NCBI GenBank assembly: GCA_015075165.1 | Contig: JABTUY010000001.1 | Span: 124,001-188,000, forward strand | Direction: 5' to 3' | DNA: 64,000 bases | Source: Ideonella sp. | GTDB lineage: Bacteria; Pseudomonadota; Gammaproteobacteria; Burkholderiales; Burkholderiaceae_C | Shown: in pieces, positions 37,351 through 45,411 of the stretch | Numbering within the stretch: position 1 is the first letter of the stretch | How the letters are laid out: the number at the start of each line of letters is the position of its first letter | Made by a program: the position numbers and the translations under genes | The notes under the pieces: generated by a model | What the model was told of the DNA's origin: nothing | Database searches by the model: none | The model's input: the letters and a program-made list of their open reading frames with translations, nothing else

Positions 37351-38313
37351 TCAATTTGGCGCAACGGGGGCCTTCCCCCGCGCCGCGCCGACCATCCGCA
37401 GAATGCCATTGGGCATGAACAGCATGACCAGGACAATCAACCCACCCGACAGGATCGGGTGTGCGGCCGGCAGCCACACGTTGGCCGCGGAAAACACCGC
37501 GGTCATCACGAAGGCGCCGATCACAGGGCCCAGGACCGTGCCGCTGCCGCCCATCACGGTCATCAGGATTGGATAAAGGGTCCAGTTCAGGTTCAGGAAG
37601 CCACCGGGGCTCACCGCAAAGACATAGAACGCATACAGGCTGCCGGCCAACCCCGCGAGGAACCCGCCGAGCGCGAATGCGAGCACCTTGTACAACAGCA
37701 CGCGCACGCCATTGGCCGCCGCCGCCAGCGGGTCTTCGCGGATCGCCATCAGCGCCAAGCCAACGCGCGAGCGGATCACCAGGTAGACAAACAGCGTCGC
37801 GAACACCGCGAACGCCAGGCCCACCCAGTAGTGCGGCCGCAGCGTTTCGAATGGGTCGGACGACATCGCGATGCCGAACGAGCCGCCGGTGACGCTGCCG
37901 CCCTTGATCAGCGCGACCCGCAGGATCTCGCCGAAGCCGAGCGTGCCGAGCGCGAAATAGTCGCCGGCCAGCTTCGACAGCAGCGGCACGCCTATCAGCG
38001 CGGCGAACAGCGCCGCGGCCACGCCGCTGGCCAGCATCGTCAGCGGGTTGAAGTAGAAGCTGCCATCGGCCAGCACCGTGGTCGAGATGATCGCCGTGGT
38101 GTAGCCGCCGACGCCGAAGAACGCGTGTTGCGCCAGGCTGATCTGGCCGGTGTAGCCGGCGGTCAGGTTCCAGCCCTGCGCCAGCGTGATGTGCACGAAC
38201 ACCAGGAACAGGTAGAAGAACAGATAGTGGTCGACGGTGCCCGGAATGAACGGCACGCACGCGAACGCGAGCACCACGGCGGCCGCGATCGGGATCCAGC
38301 GCGCGTGATTCAT
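37351..38313 (-). CDS. Branched-chain-type ABC importer permease, LivM-like
   Basis: Inner-membrane permease of 320 residues. It shows the LivM pattern: LAQGWNLTAGYTGQISLAQHAFFGVGGYT, GDYFALGTLGFGEILR (the LivM-specific motif) and IREDPLAAAANGV near the ATPase-coupling region. About nine hydrophobic helices are visible. The ATG at 38313 is 3 bp after the LivH stop, so the two are translated together. The C terminus (FMPNGILRMVGAARGK) is typical. Confidence 0.93.
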   Translation of the reverse strand: MNHARWIPIAAAVVLAFACVPFIPGTVDHYLFFYLFLVFVHITLAQGWNLTAGYTGQISLAQHAFFGVGGYTTAIISTTVLADGSFYFNPLTMLASGVAAALFAALIGVPLLSKLAGDYFALGTLGFGEILRVALIKGGSVTGGSFGIAMSSDPFETLRPHYWVGLAFAVFATLFVYLVIRSRVGLALMAIREDPLAAAANGVRVLLYKVLAFALGGFLAGLAGSLYAFYVFAVSPGGFLNLNWTLYPILMTVMGGSGTVLGPVIGAFVMTAVFSAANVWLPAAHPILSGGLIVLVMLFMPNGILRMVGAARGKAPVAPN

Positions 38314-38316
38314 CGC

Positions 38317-39198
38317 TCAGGCCTTCTTCAGCGTGCGCACGAACAGCCCCTCGGGGCGGAACATCAGCACCAGCAGGAACGCCGCGTAGCCGGCGGCGTC
38401 GCTCCAACCCGGCAGGTAGTACGACGTGCCGCTTTCGATCACACCGAGCAGGATGCCGCCGGCCAGCGCGCCGCCGACGTTGCCGAGGCCGCCGAGCGCG
38501 AGCGCGATCAGCGCCTTCAGGCTGAGCAGGAAGCCCAGGTACGGGTCGATCGTGTAGGTGGCCGCCAGCGTGCAACCGGCCACACCGGCCAGCGCGATAC
38601 CGACCGCGAACGCCACCATGTTGGCGCGGTGCGGCGCGATGCCCACCAGCGTCGAGGCAACCATGTTCTCCGACACCGCGCGCACGGCCTTGCCAATCAG
38701 CGTCTTGCGCAGGAACAGCGTCACCAGCCACGCCGCGACGATGGCGATCACGAAGCCGATCGAGCGCGTGAACGAGACATGCACACCGGCGATGTCGTAG
38801 CTGCTCGACGTGTAGGTGGTGGTGATCGAGCGCGGGTCGGGCGTCCAAATCACCGACATTGCGTTCTCGAGCATGAACATGAAGCCCACCGCGATCAGCA
38901 GCGAGATGTTCTTGTCTTCCAGCGCCGCCACGCGGCGGAACAGCAGCTGGTAGATCACCGCACCGACCGCCAGTGACACCGGGGCCAGCAGCACCAGCGT
39001 GATGTAGGGGTCGATGTTGAGCAGCTTGAACAGCCAGTACGCCGCGTACCCACCCAGCACGATCATCGTGCCCTGCGCGATGAAGATGATGCGCATCGTG
39101 CCGAAGATCAGCGACAGCCCGATCGCGGCCACGCCGTACATCGCGCCGAACAGCACGCCGTTCAGCAGCAGCTCGCCGAGCAGTCTGAGTGTCTCCAT
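38317..39198 (-). CDS. Branched-chain-type ABC importer permease, LivH-like
   Basis: Inner-membrane permease of 293 residues. It starts METLRLLGELLLNGVLFGAMY, the typical LivH N terminus. The family motif follows (AIGLSLIFGTMRIIFIAQG), and near the end LGGLGNVGGALAGGILLGVIE and FRPEGLFVR. The ATG at 39198 shares its A with the LivF stop (TGATG), so translation is coupled. An open frame extends upstream of this start through livF, but it is an out-of-frame shadow. Confidence 0.93.
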   Translation of the reverse strand: METLRLLGELLLNGVLFGAMYGVAAIGLSLIFGTMRIIFIAQGTMIVLGGYAAYWLFKLLNIDPYITLVLLAPVSLAVGAVIYQLLFRRVAALEDKNISLLIAVGFMFMLENAMSVIWTPDPRSITTTYTSSSYDIAGVHVSFTRSIGFVIAIVAAWLVTLFLRKTLIGKAVRAVSENMVASTLVGIAPHRANMVAFAVGIALAGVAGCTLAATYTIDPYLGFLLSLKALIALALGGLGNVGGALAGGILLGVIESGTSYYLPGWSDAAGYAAFLLVLMFRPEGLFVRTLKKA

Positions 39199-39923
39199 CA
39201 GTGCCCCACGCTGCCGATGTACGCCTCGCGGATCGCCGGGTCGGCGAGCAGGTCGCGCCCCGGACCCTGCATCACGACGCGGCCGGTCTGCAGCACGAAC
39301 GCTTGGTCGGCGATCTGCAGCGCCTGCTGCACGTTCTGCTCGACCAGCAGGATCGTCACGCCCTGCTCGTTGAGCGTGCGCACGAGGTCGAACATGCCCT
39401 TGACCACCAGCGGCGACAGGCCCATCGACGGCTCGTCGAGCACCAGCAGCGACGGATGCGCCATGATCGCGCGCCCGATCGCCAGCATCTGCTGCTCGCC
39501 GCCGGACAGCAGCCCTGCCTTCTGCTGCTGGCGCTCGTTGAGCCGCGGAAACAGCGCGAACGCACGCTCGAGCGATGCGCGCATGCGCGCGCGCACGTGC
39601 GCCGGGTAGGCGCCAAGCTCCAGGTTCTCGAGCACGGTCATGTTGGTGAACAGGCCGCGCCCCTCGGGCACGTGGCACAGGCCGGCGGCGACGATGTCCT
39701 GCGGCGCGGCACCGCCGATCGCGCGGCCGCGGAACACAATGCGGCCGCGGCGCGGGCGCAGCAGCCCCGAGATCGCCTTCAGCAGCGTCGACTTGCCGGC
39801 GCCGTTGGCGCCGACCAGCGCGACGATCGCGCCCTCGGGCACGTCGATCGACACGCCCCACAGCGCCTGCGAGTCGCCGTAGGCCACGTCGAGGTCGCGC
39901 ACCTCAAGCAACGGGTTCGCCAA
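39198..39923 (-). CDS. Branched-chain-type ABC importer ATPase, LivF-like
   Basis: Cytoplasmic ATPase of up to 241 residues. Walker A GANGAGKST, signature LSGGEQQML, Walker B LLVLDEPSMGL and the LivF-type GRGLFTNMTVLENL are intact. The start is not certain. TTG at 39923 overlaps livG by 20 bp and gives MANPLLEV. A TTG at 39911 (MLEVRDLDVAYG) is also possible and would fit LivF lengths better. No ATG is in frame near the N terminus. It forms the heterodimeric motor with LivG. Confidence 0.92.
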   Translation of the reverse strand: MANPLLEVRDLDVAYGDSQALWGVSIDVPEGAIVALVGANGAGKSTLLKAISGLLRPRRGRIVFRGRAIGGAAPQDIVAAGLCHVPEGRGLFTNMTVLENLELGAYPAHVRARMRASLERAFALFPRLNERQQQKAGLLSGGEQQMLAIGRAIMAHPSLLVLDEPSMGLSPLVVKGMFDLVRTLNEQGVTILLVEQNVQQALQIADQAFVLQTGRVVMQGPGRDLLADPAIREAYIGSVGH

Positions 39924-40671
39924 GATAGGCCTCGATCACGTTGCGATCGGCGATGACACTGGCGGGCCGCCCGTCGGCAATCTTCCTGCCCTGGTCGAGC
40001 ACGACGACGCGGTCGCACACGCTCATGATCGCGTCCACCTTGTGCTCGACCCACAGCACGCAGACGCCGCGTTCGTCGCGGATGCGGCGGATCACCGCGA
40101 TCATCTGCTGGATCTCGACCGGGTTGAGCCCGGCCATCGGTTCGTCGAGCAGCACGATCGCCGGCTGCGTGGCCAGCGCGCGCGCGATCTCGAGCAGGCG
40201 CCGGTTCGACAGCGTCATGTGCGCGGCCTCGCGGTCGCGCTGGTCGGTGAGGCCGACCAGCGCGAGTGCATCGCGCGCCAGCGCCTCGGGCTTGCCGTGC
40301 GCGCGTGCATGGCCATACACCGCACCGACCATCACGTTCTGCAGCGCGGTCATGCGCTGGAACGTGCGCACCAGCTGGAACGTGCGCGCCACGCCGTGCC
40401 GGCAGATCCTGTCGGGCCGCAGGCCGGTGATCGGCTGGCCCTGCAGCACCACCGCGCCGGCATCGGGCCGGTAGACCGAGGTGATCACGTTGAAACAGGT
40501 CGACTTGCCGGCGCCGTTCGGGCCGATCAGCCCGACGATCTCGCGCCGGCCGACCGTGAAGCCGACGTCGGTCAGCACGCGCAGCCCGCCGAAGGCGATG
40601 CTGAGGCCCGTCACCTCGAGCACCGCATCGCCGCCGGCGCCCTCGTGTCGGCGGCCGGTTCCGGCGCTCAC
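39904..40671 (-). CDS. Branched-chain-type ABC importer ATPase, LivG-like
   Basis: Cytoplasmic ATPase of 255 residues. Walker A GPNGAGKSTCFN, LivG-type FQLVRTFQRMTALQNVMVG, Walker B IVLLDEPMAGLNP and HKVDAIMSVCDRV are present. The signature position reads TLSNRRLLEIA where most ABC proteins have LSYGQQR-type sequence; LSxxxxRxLEIA variants occur in LivG but this one is weak. The preferred start is a GTG at 40671 that overlaps the aldehyde dehydrogenase stop by 4 nt (GTGA); an ATG at 40683 is an alternative. The coupling shows that enzyme and importer are made from one mRNA. Confidence 0.9.
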   Translation of the reverse strand: MSAGTGRRHEGAGGDAVLEVTGLSIAFGGLRVLTDVGFTVGRREIVGLIGPNGAGKSTCFNVITSVYRPDAGAVVLQGQPITGLRPDRICRHGVARTFQLVRTFQRMTALQNVMVGAVYGHARAHGKPEALARDALALVGLTDQRDREAAHMTLSNRRLLEIARALATQPAIVLLDEPMAGLNPVEIQQMIAVIRRIRDERGVCVLWVEHKVDAIMSVCDRVVVLDQGRKIADGRPASVIADRNVIEAYLGEPVA

Positions 40672-42173
40672 ACCGCCATGCATACGCTCTTGAGCTCCGT
40701 GCACGACTCGACCGCGGCACGACCGAGGTCGCGCCCCATGCCCGAGCCCTTGACGCCGCCGAACGGCAGGTTGTTGTCGAGCATGTTGTGCGTGTTGACC
40801 CACACCGTGCCCGCCTTCAGCCGCGGCACCACGCGGTGCACCGCCGACAGGTTCTGCGACCACACGCTGGCCGACAGGCCGTAGGGCGTGTCGTTGGCCA
40901 GGCGAATCGCCTCGTCCTCGTCGTCGAACGGCATCACGACCGCCACCGGGCCGAACACCTCCTCGCGCACCACACGCATATCGGCGCGCACGTCGGTGAA
41001 CACGGTGGGCTGGATGAAGCAGCCGCCTTCGAGCGCGCGCGCGCCGCCGGTGAGCAGCGAGGCACCGTCGTGCCGGGCGCCGTCGATGTAGCCCATCACC
41101 CGGTCGAAGTGGCGTTTGGACACCACCGGCCCCAGTTGCGCCTGCGGGTCGAAGCCGGAGCCGACCTTCAGGCCCGCCGCAGTGCGCGCCAGCGCGTCGC
41201 TCACGCGCTGCAGCAGGCTGCGGTGCACCAGCACGCGCGAGCCGGCGGTACACACCTGGCCCTGGTGGAAGAAGATGCCCATTGCCGCGCCCTGCGCGGC
41301 GGCGTCGGGGTCGGCGTCGGGCAGCACGATCAGCGGCGACTTGCCGCCCAGCTCGAGCGTGAAGCGCGTCATGCGCTCGACCGCGGCGTGGCCGATCGCG
41401 CGGCCCACCGGCGTCGAGCCGGTGAAGGTGATCTTGCCCAGGCCCGCGTGCTGCGCCAGCGCGGCGCCGGCGCCGACCCCACGGCCGCAGACCACGTTGA
41501 CCACGCCGGGCGGGAAGCCGGCCTCGATCACCAGTTCGGCCAGCCGCAGCGCGGTCAGCGGTGTCTCCTCCGACGGCTTGAGCACCACGGTGCAGCCAGC
41601 GGCCAGCGCCGGTGCCACCTTCCACAGCGCGATGGCGAGCGGGAAGTTCCACGGCACGATCGCGCCGACCACGCCCACCGGCTCGCGCTGCGTGTAGGTG
41701 AAGTAGCGCGCGCCGGGCGGCACCGGAATCGAGTGCTGCAGCGTCTGGCCTTCGAGCTTGGTCGCCCAGCCGGCCATGTAGCGCACGAACTCGGCGCCCG
41801 AGCCGACATCGATCGCCCGCGCCAGTGCGTTGAGCTTGCCGCTTTGCAGCGTTTCGAGCGCACTGAGCTCGTCGGCGTGGTCGTCGATCAGCACCGACAG
41901 CCGGTACAGCAACCGCTCGCGGTCGGCCGGCCGCAGGTCCGACCACGCCGCGCCATCGAACGCGCGCTGCGCCGCGGCCACCGCGCGGTCGACGTCGGCG
42001 GCGTCGCTGTCGGGCGCCTCGGCGATCGTCATCTCGGTGGCCGGGTCGACCACCGGCAGGTAGGCGCCGCTGGCCGGCTCGCACTCCTGCCCGTCGATGA
42101 AGTTGCCGTGCCGGCGCCGCGACAGGAACCCCACGCGGGCCAGCTGGGCCATCGACAACTCGCGCGGTTTCAT
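40668..42173 (-). CDS. NAD(P)-dependent aldehyde dehydrogenase
   Basis: Cytoplasmic aldehyde dehydrogenase of 501 residues, about the usual length. The catalytic Cys lies in FFHQGQVCTAGSR and the general-base Glu in FTLELGGKSPLI. The Rossmann part has VPWNFPLAIALWK and FTGSTPVGRAI. The C-terminal motif is EEVFGPVAVVMPF. The ATG at 42173 has AAGGAGG 6 bp upstream. It is the first gene of the importer operon and is divergent from a short-chain dehydrogenase. The pair could oxidise an imported alcohol to the acid via the aldehyde; the substrate is unknown. Confidence 0.93.
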   Translation of the reverse strand: MKPRELSMAQLARVGFLSRRRHGNFIDGQECEPASGAYLPVVDPATEMTIAEAPDSDAADVDRAVAAAQRAFDGAAWSDLRPADRERLLYRLSVLIDDHADELSALETLQSGKLNALARAIDVGSGAEFVRYMAGWATKLEGQTLQHSIPVPPGARYFTYTQREPVGVVGAIVPWNFPLAIALWKVAPALAAGCTVVLKPSEETPLTALRLAELVIEAGFPPGVVNVVCGRGVGAGAALAQHAGLGKITFTGSTPVGRAIGHAAVERMTRFTLELGGKSPLIVLPDADPDAAAQGAAMGIFFHQGQVCTAGSRVLVHRSLLQRVSDALARTAAGLKVGSGFDPQAQLGPVVSKRHFDRVMGYIDGARHDGASLLTGGARALEGGCFIQPTVFTDVRADMRVVREEVFGPVAVVMPFDDEDEAIRLANDTPYGLSASVWSQNLSAVHRVVPRLKAGTVWVNTHNMLDNNLPFGGVKGSGMGRDLGRAAVESCTELKSVCMAV

Positions 42174-42521
42174 CGCCTGCCTCCTTGTGCGGTGGGGCGG
42201 CACTGTAGGGGCCGGGGCCGGCGCCAGCTTGCCTGCCAGCGCACCACCTGTTGCACCTGCGCGCAGCCCGGACCTGCGCATACCCTGCTTGGGTCTTGTC
42301 CGACGCCGCGCTGTCGCTCGCCAGCCGCTTGCGGCCAACCGGTGGCAGCGCATGATGATGACGCGCGACAGGCTTGGCAAGCCGCGCGCCAGCCGATGCG
42401 CCCTCGATCAACTCGATGTGCATGGTGGTCCAACGGCCGCTGGCGACAATCCCGGCGTGCCGCGGCGGTGGGGCCGCTGCGGCGTCTGCGAACAACGTCA
42501 ACGAAGCGCGAGAGGCCGACG
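42174..42521. promoter_or_regulatory. Divergent promoter region, aldehyde dehydrogenase operon / short-chain dehydrogenase
   Basis: This 348-bp gap between two divergent genes should hold both promoters and operators. The ribosome site of the leftward operon lies at its left end (AAGGAGG on the minus strand) and that of the rightward gene at its right end (AGAGG near 42511). I saw no confident -10/-35 pair, inverted-repeat operator or small gene in it. Confidence 0.5.
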
Positions 42522-43283
42522 ATGGGCGACATGCAGGACAAGGTATGCGTGGTCACCGGCGGGGCCGGCAGCATCGGGCTCGCATCGGCGCAGGCGCTGG
42601 TCGATGCCGGCGCCAAGGTGCTGCTGGTCGACCGCGACGCGGCGGCCACGCAGGCTGCGGCGGCGTCGCTCGGTGCCGGCGACCGGGTGGACCATGCGGC
42701 GGCCGACGTCGCCGATGCGGCGCAGACGCGCGCCTACATCGAGCAAGCGCGCGCGCGCTGGGGCGCACTCGACTTCCTGTTCTGCAACGCCGGCATCAGC
42801 GGCGCGATCAAGCCGATCGCCGAGTACCCCGAGGAGCTGTTCGACGCTGTGTGGTCGGTCAACGTGCGCGGCGTCTTCCTCGCGCTGAAGTACGGTCTGC
42901 CGGCGCTGCGCGACGGCGCCAGCGTGCTGATCAACGCCAGCGTGGTCGCGGTCACTGCCGACCCCGGCATCTGCGCCTACGCCACCTCCAAGCATGCGCT
43001 GGTGGGGCTGATGCGCGTGGCCGCCAAGGAAGTGGCATGGCGCAACATCCGCGTCAACGTGATCGCACCGGGCCCGATCGCCAACGGCTTCCAGGACGAC
43101 ATCGAGCGGCGGCTGTCCGGTGTGGTGGGCCGCGACGCGACGCAGATGCTCGACGGCATGATCCCGCTCGGCCGCCACGGCCGCCCGCAGGAGATCGCGC
43201 AGTTGGTGCTGTTCCTGGCCAGCGAGCGCAGCAGCTTCTGCACCGGCTCGGTGTTCATGGCCGACGGCGGCATGCACGTCTGA
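42522..43283 (+). CDS. Short-chain dehydrogenase/reductase (SDR)
   Basis: NAD(P)-dependent oxidoreductase of 253 residues. The Rossmann motif is TGGAGSIGLASAQAL, with the acidic VDRDA position that favours NAD. The structural NAG is in LFCNAGISG. The catalytic Ser is in INASVVAV, and YATSK carries Tyr and Lys. The C terminus VFMADGGMHV is typical. Two ATGs (42522, 42531) are possible; the first has AGAGG upstream. It is divergent from the aldehyde dehydrogenase-importer operon and probably acts in the same pathway, oxidising an alcohol or hydroxy compound. Confidence 0.92.
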   Translation: MGDMQDKVCVVTGGAGSIGLASAQALVDAGAKVLLVDRDAAATQAAAASLGAGDRVDHAAADVADAAQTRAYIEQARARWGALDFLFCNAGISGAIKPIAEYPEELFDAVWSVNVRGVFLALKYGLPALRDGASVLINASVVAVTADPGICAYATSKHALVGLMRVAAKEVAWRNIRVNVIAPGPIANGFQDDIERRLSGVVGRDATQMLDGMIPLGRHGRPQEIAQLVLFLASERSSFCTGSVFMADGGMHV

Positions 43284-43348
43284 CGCGCCGGCCGCCGGCG
43301 CCGTAGCCGCTGCCGCGCCCGCTGGTCACGGGGTTAAACTCGGCCGCC

Positions 43349-44296
43349 ATGACGCGGATCTCCGAGCGCACCGTGCTGTTCGCCGACCTGCGCGGCAGCA
43401 CGTCGCTGTACGAGACGCTCGGCAACGCCGAGGCGACTTCGGTCGTCACGCACACCGTGACGGCGATGGCGCGTACGATTCCCAAGTGCAACGGCCAGCT
43501 GATCAAGACGCTGGGCGATGGCCTGATGGCGGTGTTCGACAGCTCCGTAGGCGGCCTGCGCTCGGCCGGCCAGATGCACGACGAGCTCGAGCAGCTCGTC
43601 TCGCGCGGCAGCGAGCACGGCGCCTCGGCCGGCCTGCGCGGCCTGCGGCTGCAGGTGGCGCTGGCGCGCGGCGAGGTGGTGGAGATGAGCGGCGACTGCT
43701 TCGGCGATGCGGTGAACGTCGCGGCGCGGCTGCTCGACCATGCCGGTGACAACGAGACGCTCGTCACCGCCGGCGTGCTGAACGACCTGCCGGCCGATCA
43801 GCGTGCGCGCTTTCGCAGCCTCGACTGGATGCACCTGCGCGGCCGCGCCGAGCCGGTGCACGTGCACGTGCTCGGCCTGCGCCGCCAGGCCGACGCCGCG
43901 GCGGCGACGCAGTTCGGCGCCGTCGAGCCCACGCCCGACCCCGAGGGCATCCGCCTCGCGTGGGGCGACATGGTGCGCGTCTACGCCGCCGAGCACCTGC
44001 CGGTGGTGCTGGGCCGCAGCCCGCAGGCCACGTTTCGGCTCGACGATTCGAAGGTCTCGCGCTCGCACGCGCGCGTCGACTGGACCGGTGGCACCTTCCA
44101 GCTCACCGACATGAGCTACAACGGCACCTACGTGCGCTTCGGCGATTCCGACGAGCTGATCACGCTGCGCCGCGGCAGCTGCACGCTGCACGGCTACGGC
44201 GTGATCGGCCTCGGCGGCGCGCCGTCGGATGCCGCTTCGCCGAGCATCCGCTTCGACGTGCTGTCGATCGTCGACACCGTGCCCCACCTCACCTGA
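43349..44296 (+). CDS. Class III nucleotide cyclase domain fused to FHA domain
   Basis: Cytoplasmic protein of 315 residues. The N-terminal half resembles class III adenylate/guanylate cyclases: RTVLFADLRGSTSLYETLG with the metal-binding Asp, LIKTLGDGLMAVFD with the second Asp, and CFGDAVNVAARLLD. The C-terminal half is a forkhead-associated phosphothreonine-binding domain: LPVVLGRSPQATFRLDDSKVSRSHARVDW, then MSYNGTYVRFG. Which nucleotide it makes cannot be told from the visible residues, and it may be regulatory only. It is followed 17 bp later by hemH. A kinase partner is expected for the FHA domain but none is in the window. Confidence 0.87.
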   Translation: MTRISERTVLFADLRGSTSLYETLGNAEATSVVTHTVTAMARTIPKCNGQLIKTLGDGLMAVFDSSVGGLRSAGQMHDELEQLVSRGSEHGASAGLRGLRLQVALARGEVVEMSGDCFGDAVNVAARLLDHAGDNETLVTAGVLNDLPADQRARFRSLDWMHLRGRAEPVHVHVLGLRRQADAAAATQFGAVEPTPDPEGIRLAWGDMVRVYAAEHLPVVLGRSPQATFRLDDSKVSRSHARVDWTGGTFQLTDMSYNGTYVRFGDSDELITLRRGSCTLHGYGVIGLGGAPSDAASPSIRFDVLSIVDTVPHLT

Positions 44297-44313
44297 GCGG
44301 GCGTCGGCAGCGC

Positions 44314-45357
44314 ATGCGCTTCGCTGCGGAGCCCGGCCACGCCCCCGATTCGCCGCAGCGCACCGCGGTGCTGCTGGTGAACCTCGGCACGCCCGACGCG
44401 CCGACGCCGGCGGCGGTGCGCCGCTACCTCGCGCAGTTTCTCAGCGACCCGCGCGTGGTCGAGATCCCGGCCGCGCTGTGGCGGCCGATCCTGCACGGCG
44501 TGGTGCTGCGCACGCGGCCCGCGAGGTCGGCCGCCAAGTACGCCGCCATCTGGGGCGAACAGGGCTCGCCGCTGCTTGTGTGGACGCAGCGTCAGGCCAC
44601 TCGACTGCTCGGTTCGCTCGGCGAGCGCGGCCATGCCGTGCGCGTACGCGCCGCGATGCGCTACGGCAGCCCGTCGATCACCGAGTCGCTCGACGCCTTG
44701 AAGGCCGAGGGCGCCACGCGCGTGCTGGTGCTACCGCTGTACCCGCAGTACGCCGCCTCCACCACCGCCAGCGCGCTCGACGCGGTAGGTGCCTGGGTGC
44801 GCCGCGCGCGCCGCGTGCCCGAGCTGCGCGTGGTGGCCGACTTCCACGACGACGCCGGCTACATCGCCGCGCTGGCCGCCAACGTGCAGGCGCACTGGCT
44901 GCGCGAAGGCCGCGGCGGCATGCTGGTGATGAGCTTCCACGGCCTGCCGGCGCGCTCGATCGCACTCGGCGACCCGTACCACGTGCAGTGCCAGGCCACC
45001 GCGCGGCTGCTCGCCGAGCGGCTCGGCCTGCAGGCGCACGAGTTCCGCGTCACCTACCAGAGCCGCTTCGGCCGCGCGCGCTGGCTCGAGCCGTACACCG
45101 AGGCCACGCTGCGCCGGCTGGCGCGCGATGGCGTCGAGCGCGTCGACGTGGTGTGCCCGGGCTTCACCGCCGATTGCCTCGAGACGCTGGAAGAGATCGC
45201 GATCGCCGGCCGCAGCACCTTTCTCGCCGCCGGCGGCAAGACGTTTCACGCCATTGCGTGCCTGAACGACAGCCCGGCGTGGATCGATGCGCTGGCCAAG
45301 CTGGCGATCCGCCACCTGCAAGGCTGGCCGACCTCGACGCCACCGGAATCGTCATAG
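44314..45357 (+). CDS. hemH: Ferrochelatase HemH
   Basis: Inserts iron into protoporphyrin IX, the last step of haem synthesis, at the inner face of the membrane. It has 347 residues. Signatures are VLLVNLGTPDAPT at the N terminus, PLYPQYAASTTASALD, the active-site His in MSFHGLPAR, and GFTADCLETLEEIA with the conserved C-terminal Glu. The ATG at 44314 is 17 bp after the cyclase-FHA gene; the longer open frame upstream overlaps that gene. It converges on tctA with a 54-bp gap. Confidence 0.95.
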   Translation: MRFAAEPGHAPDSPQRTAVLLVNLGTPDAPTPAAVRRYLAQFLSDPRVVEIPAALWRPILHGVVLRTRPARSAAKYAAIWGEQGSPLLVWTQRQATRLLGSLGERGHAVRVRAAMRYGSPSITESLDALKAEGATRVLVLPLYPQYAASTTASALDAVGAWVRRARRVPELRVVADFHDDAGYIAALAANVQAHWLREGRGGMLVMSFHGLPARSIALGDPYHVQCQATARLLAERLGLQAHEFRVTYQSRFGRARWLEPYTEATLRRLARDGVERVDVVCPGFTADCLETLEEIAIAGRSTFLAAGGKTFHAIACLNDSPAWIDALAKLAIRHLQGWPTSTPPESS

Positions 45358-45411
45358 TCCGCCGCCGCGATCGAAGCCTTGCGAAGGCTGCGACGGCGCG
45401 GTCTGCCCGCG

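Noticed and set aside
45260-45340. Similarity of the hemH end (HLQGWP) to the third rpoD tail copy (NLQGWP)
   Set aside because: Only about 14 of 16 bases agree and the sequences flanking them differ. Too short to claim a shared origin without a statistical test.
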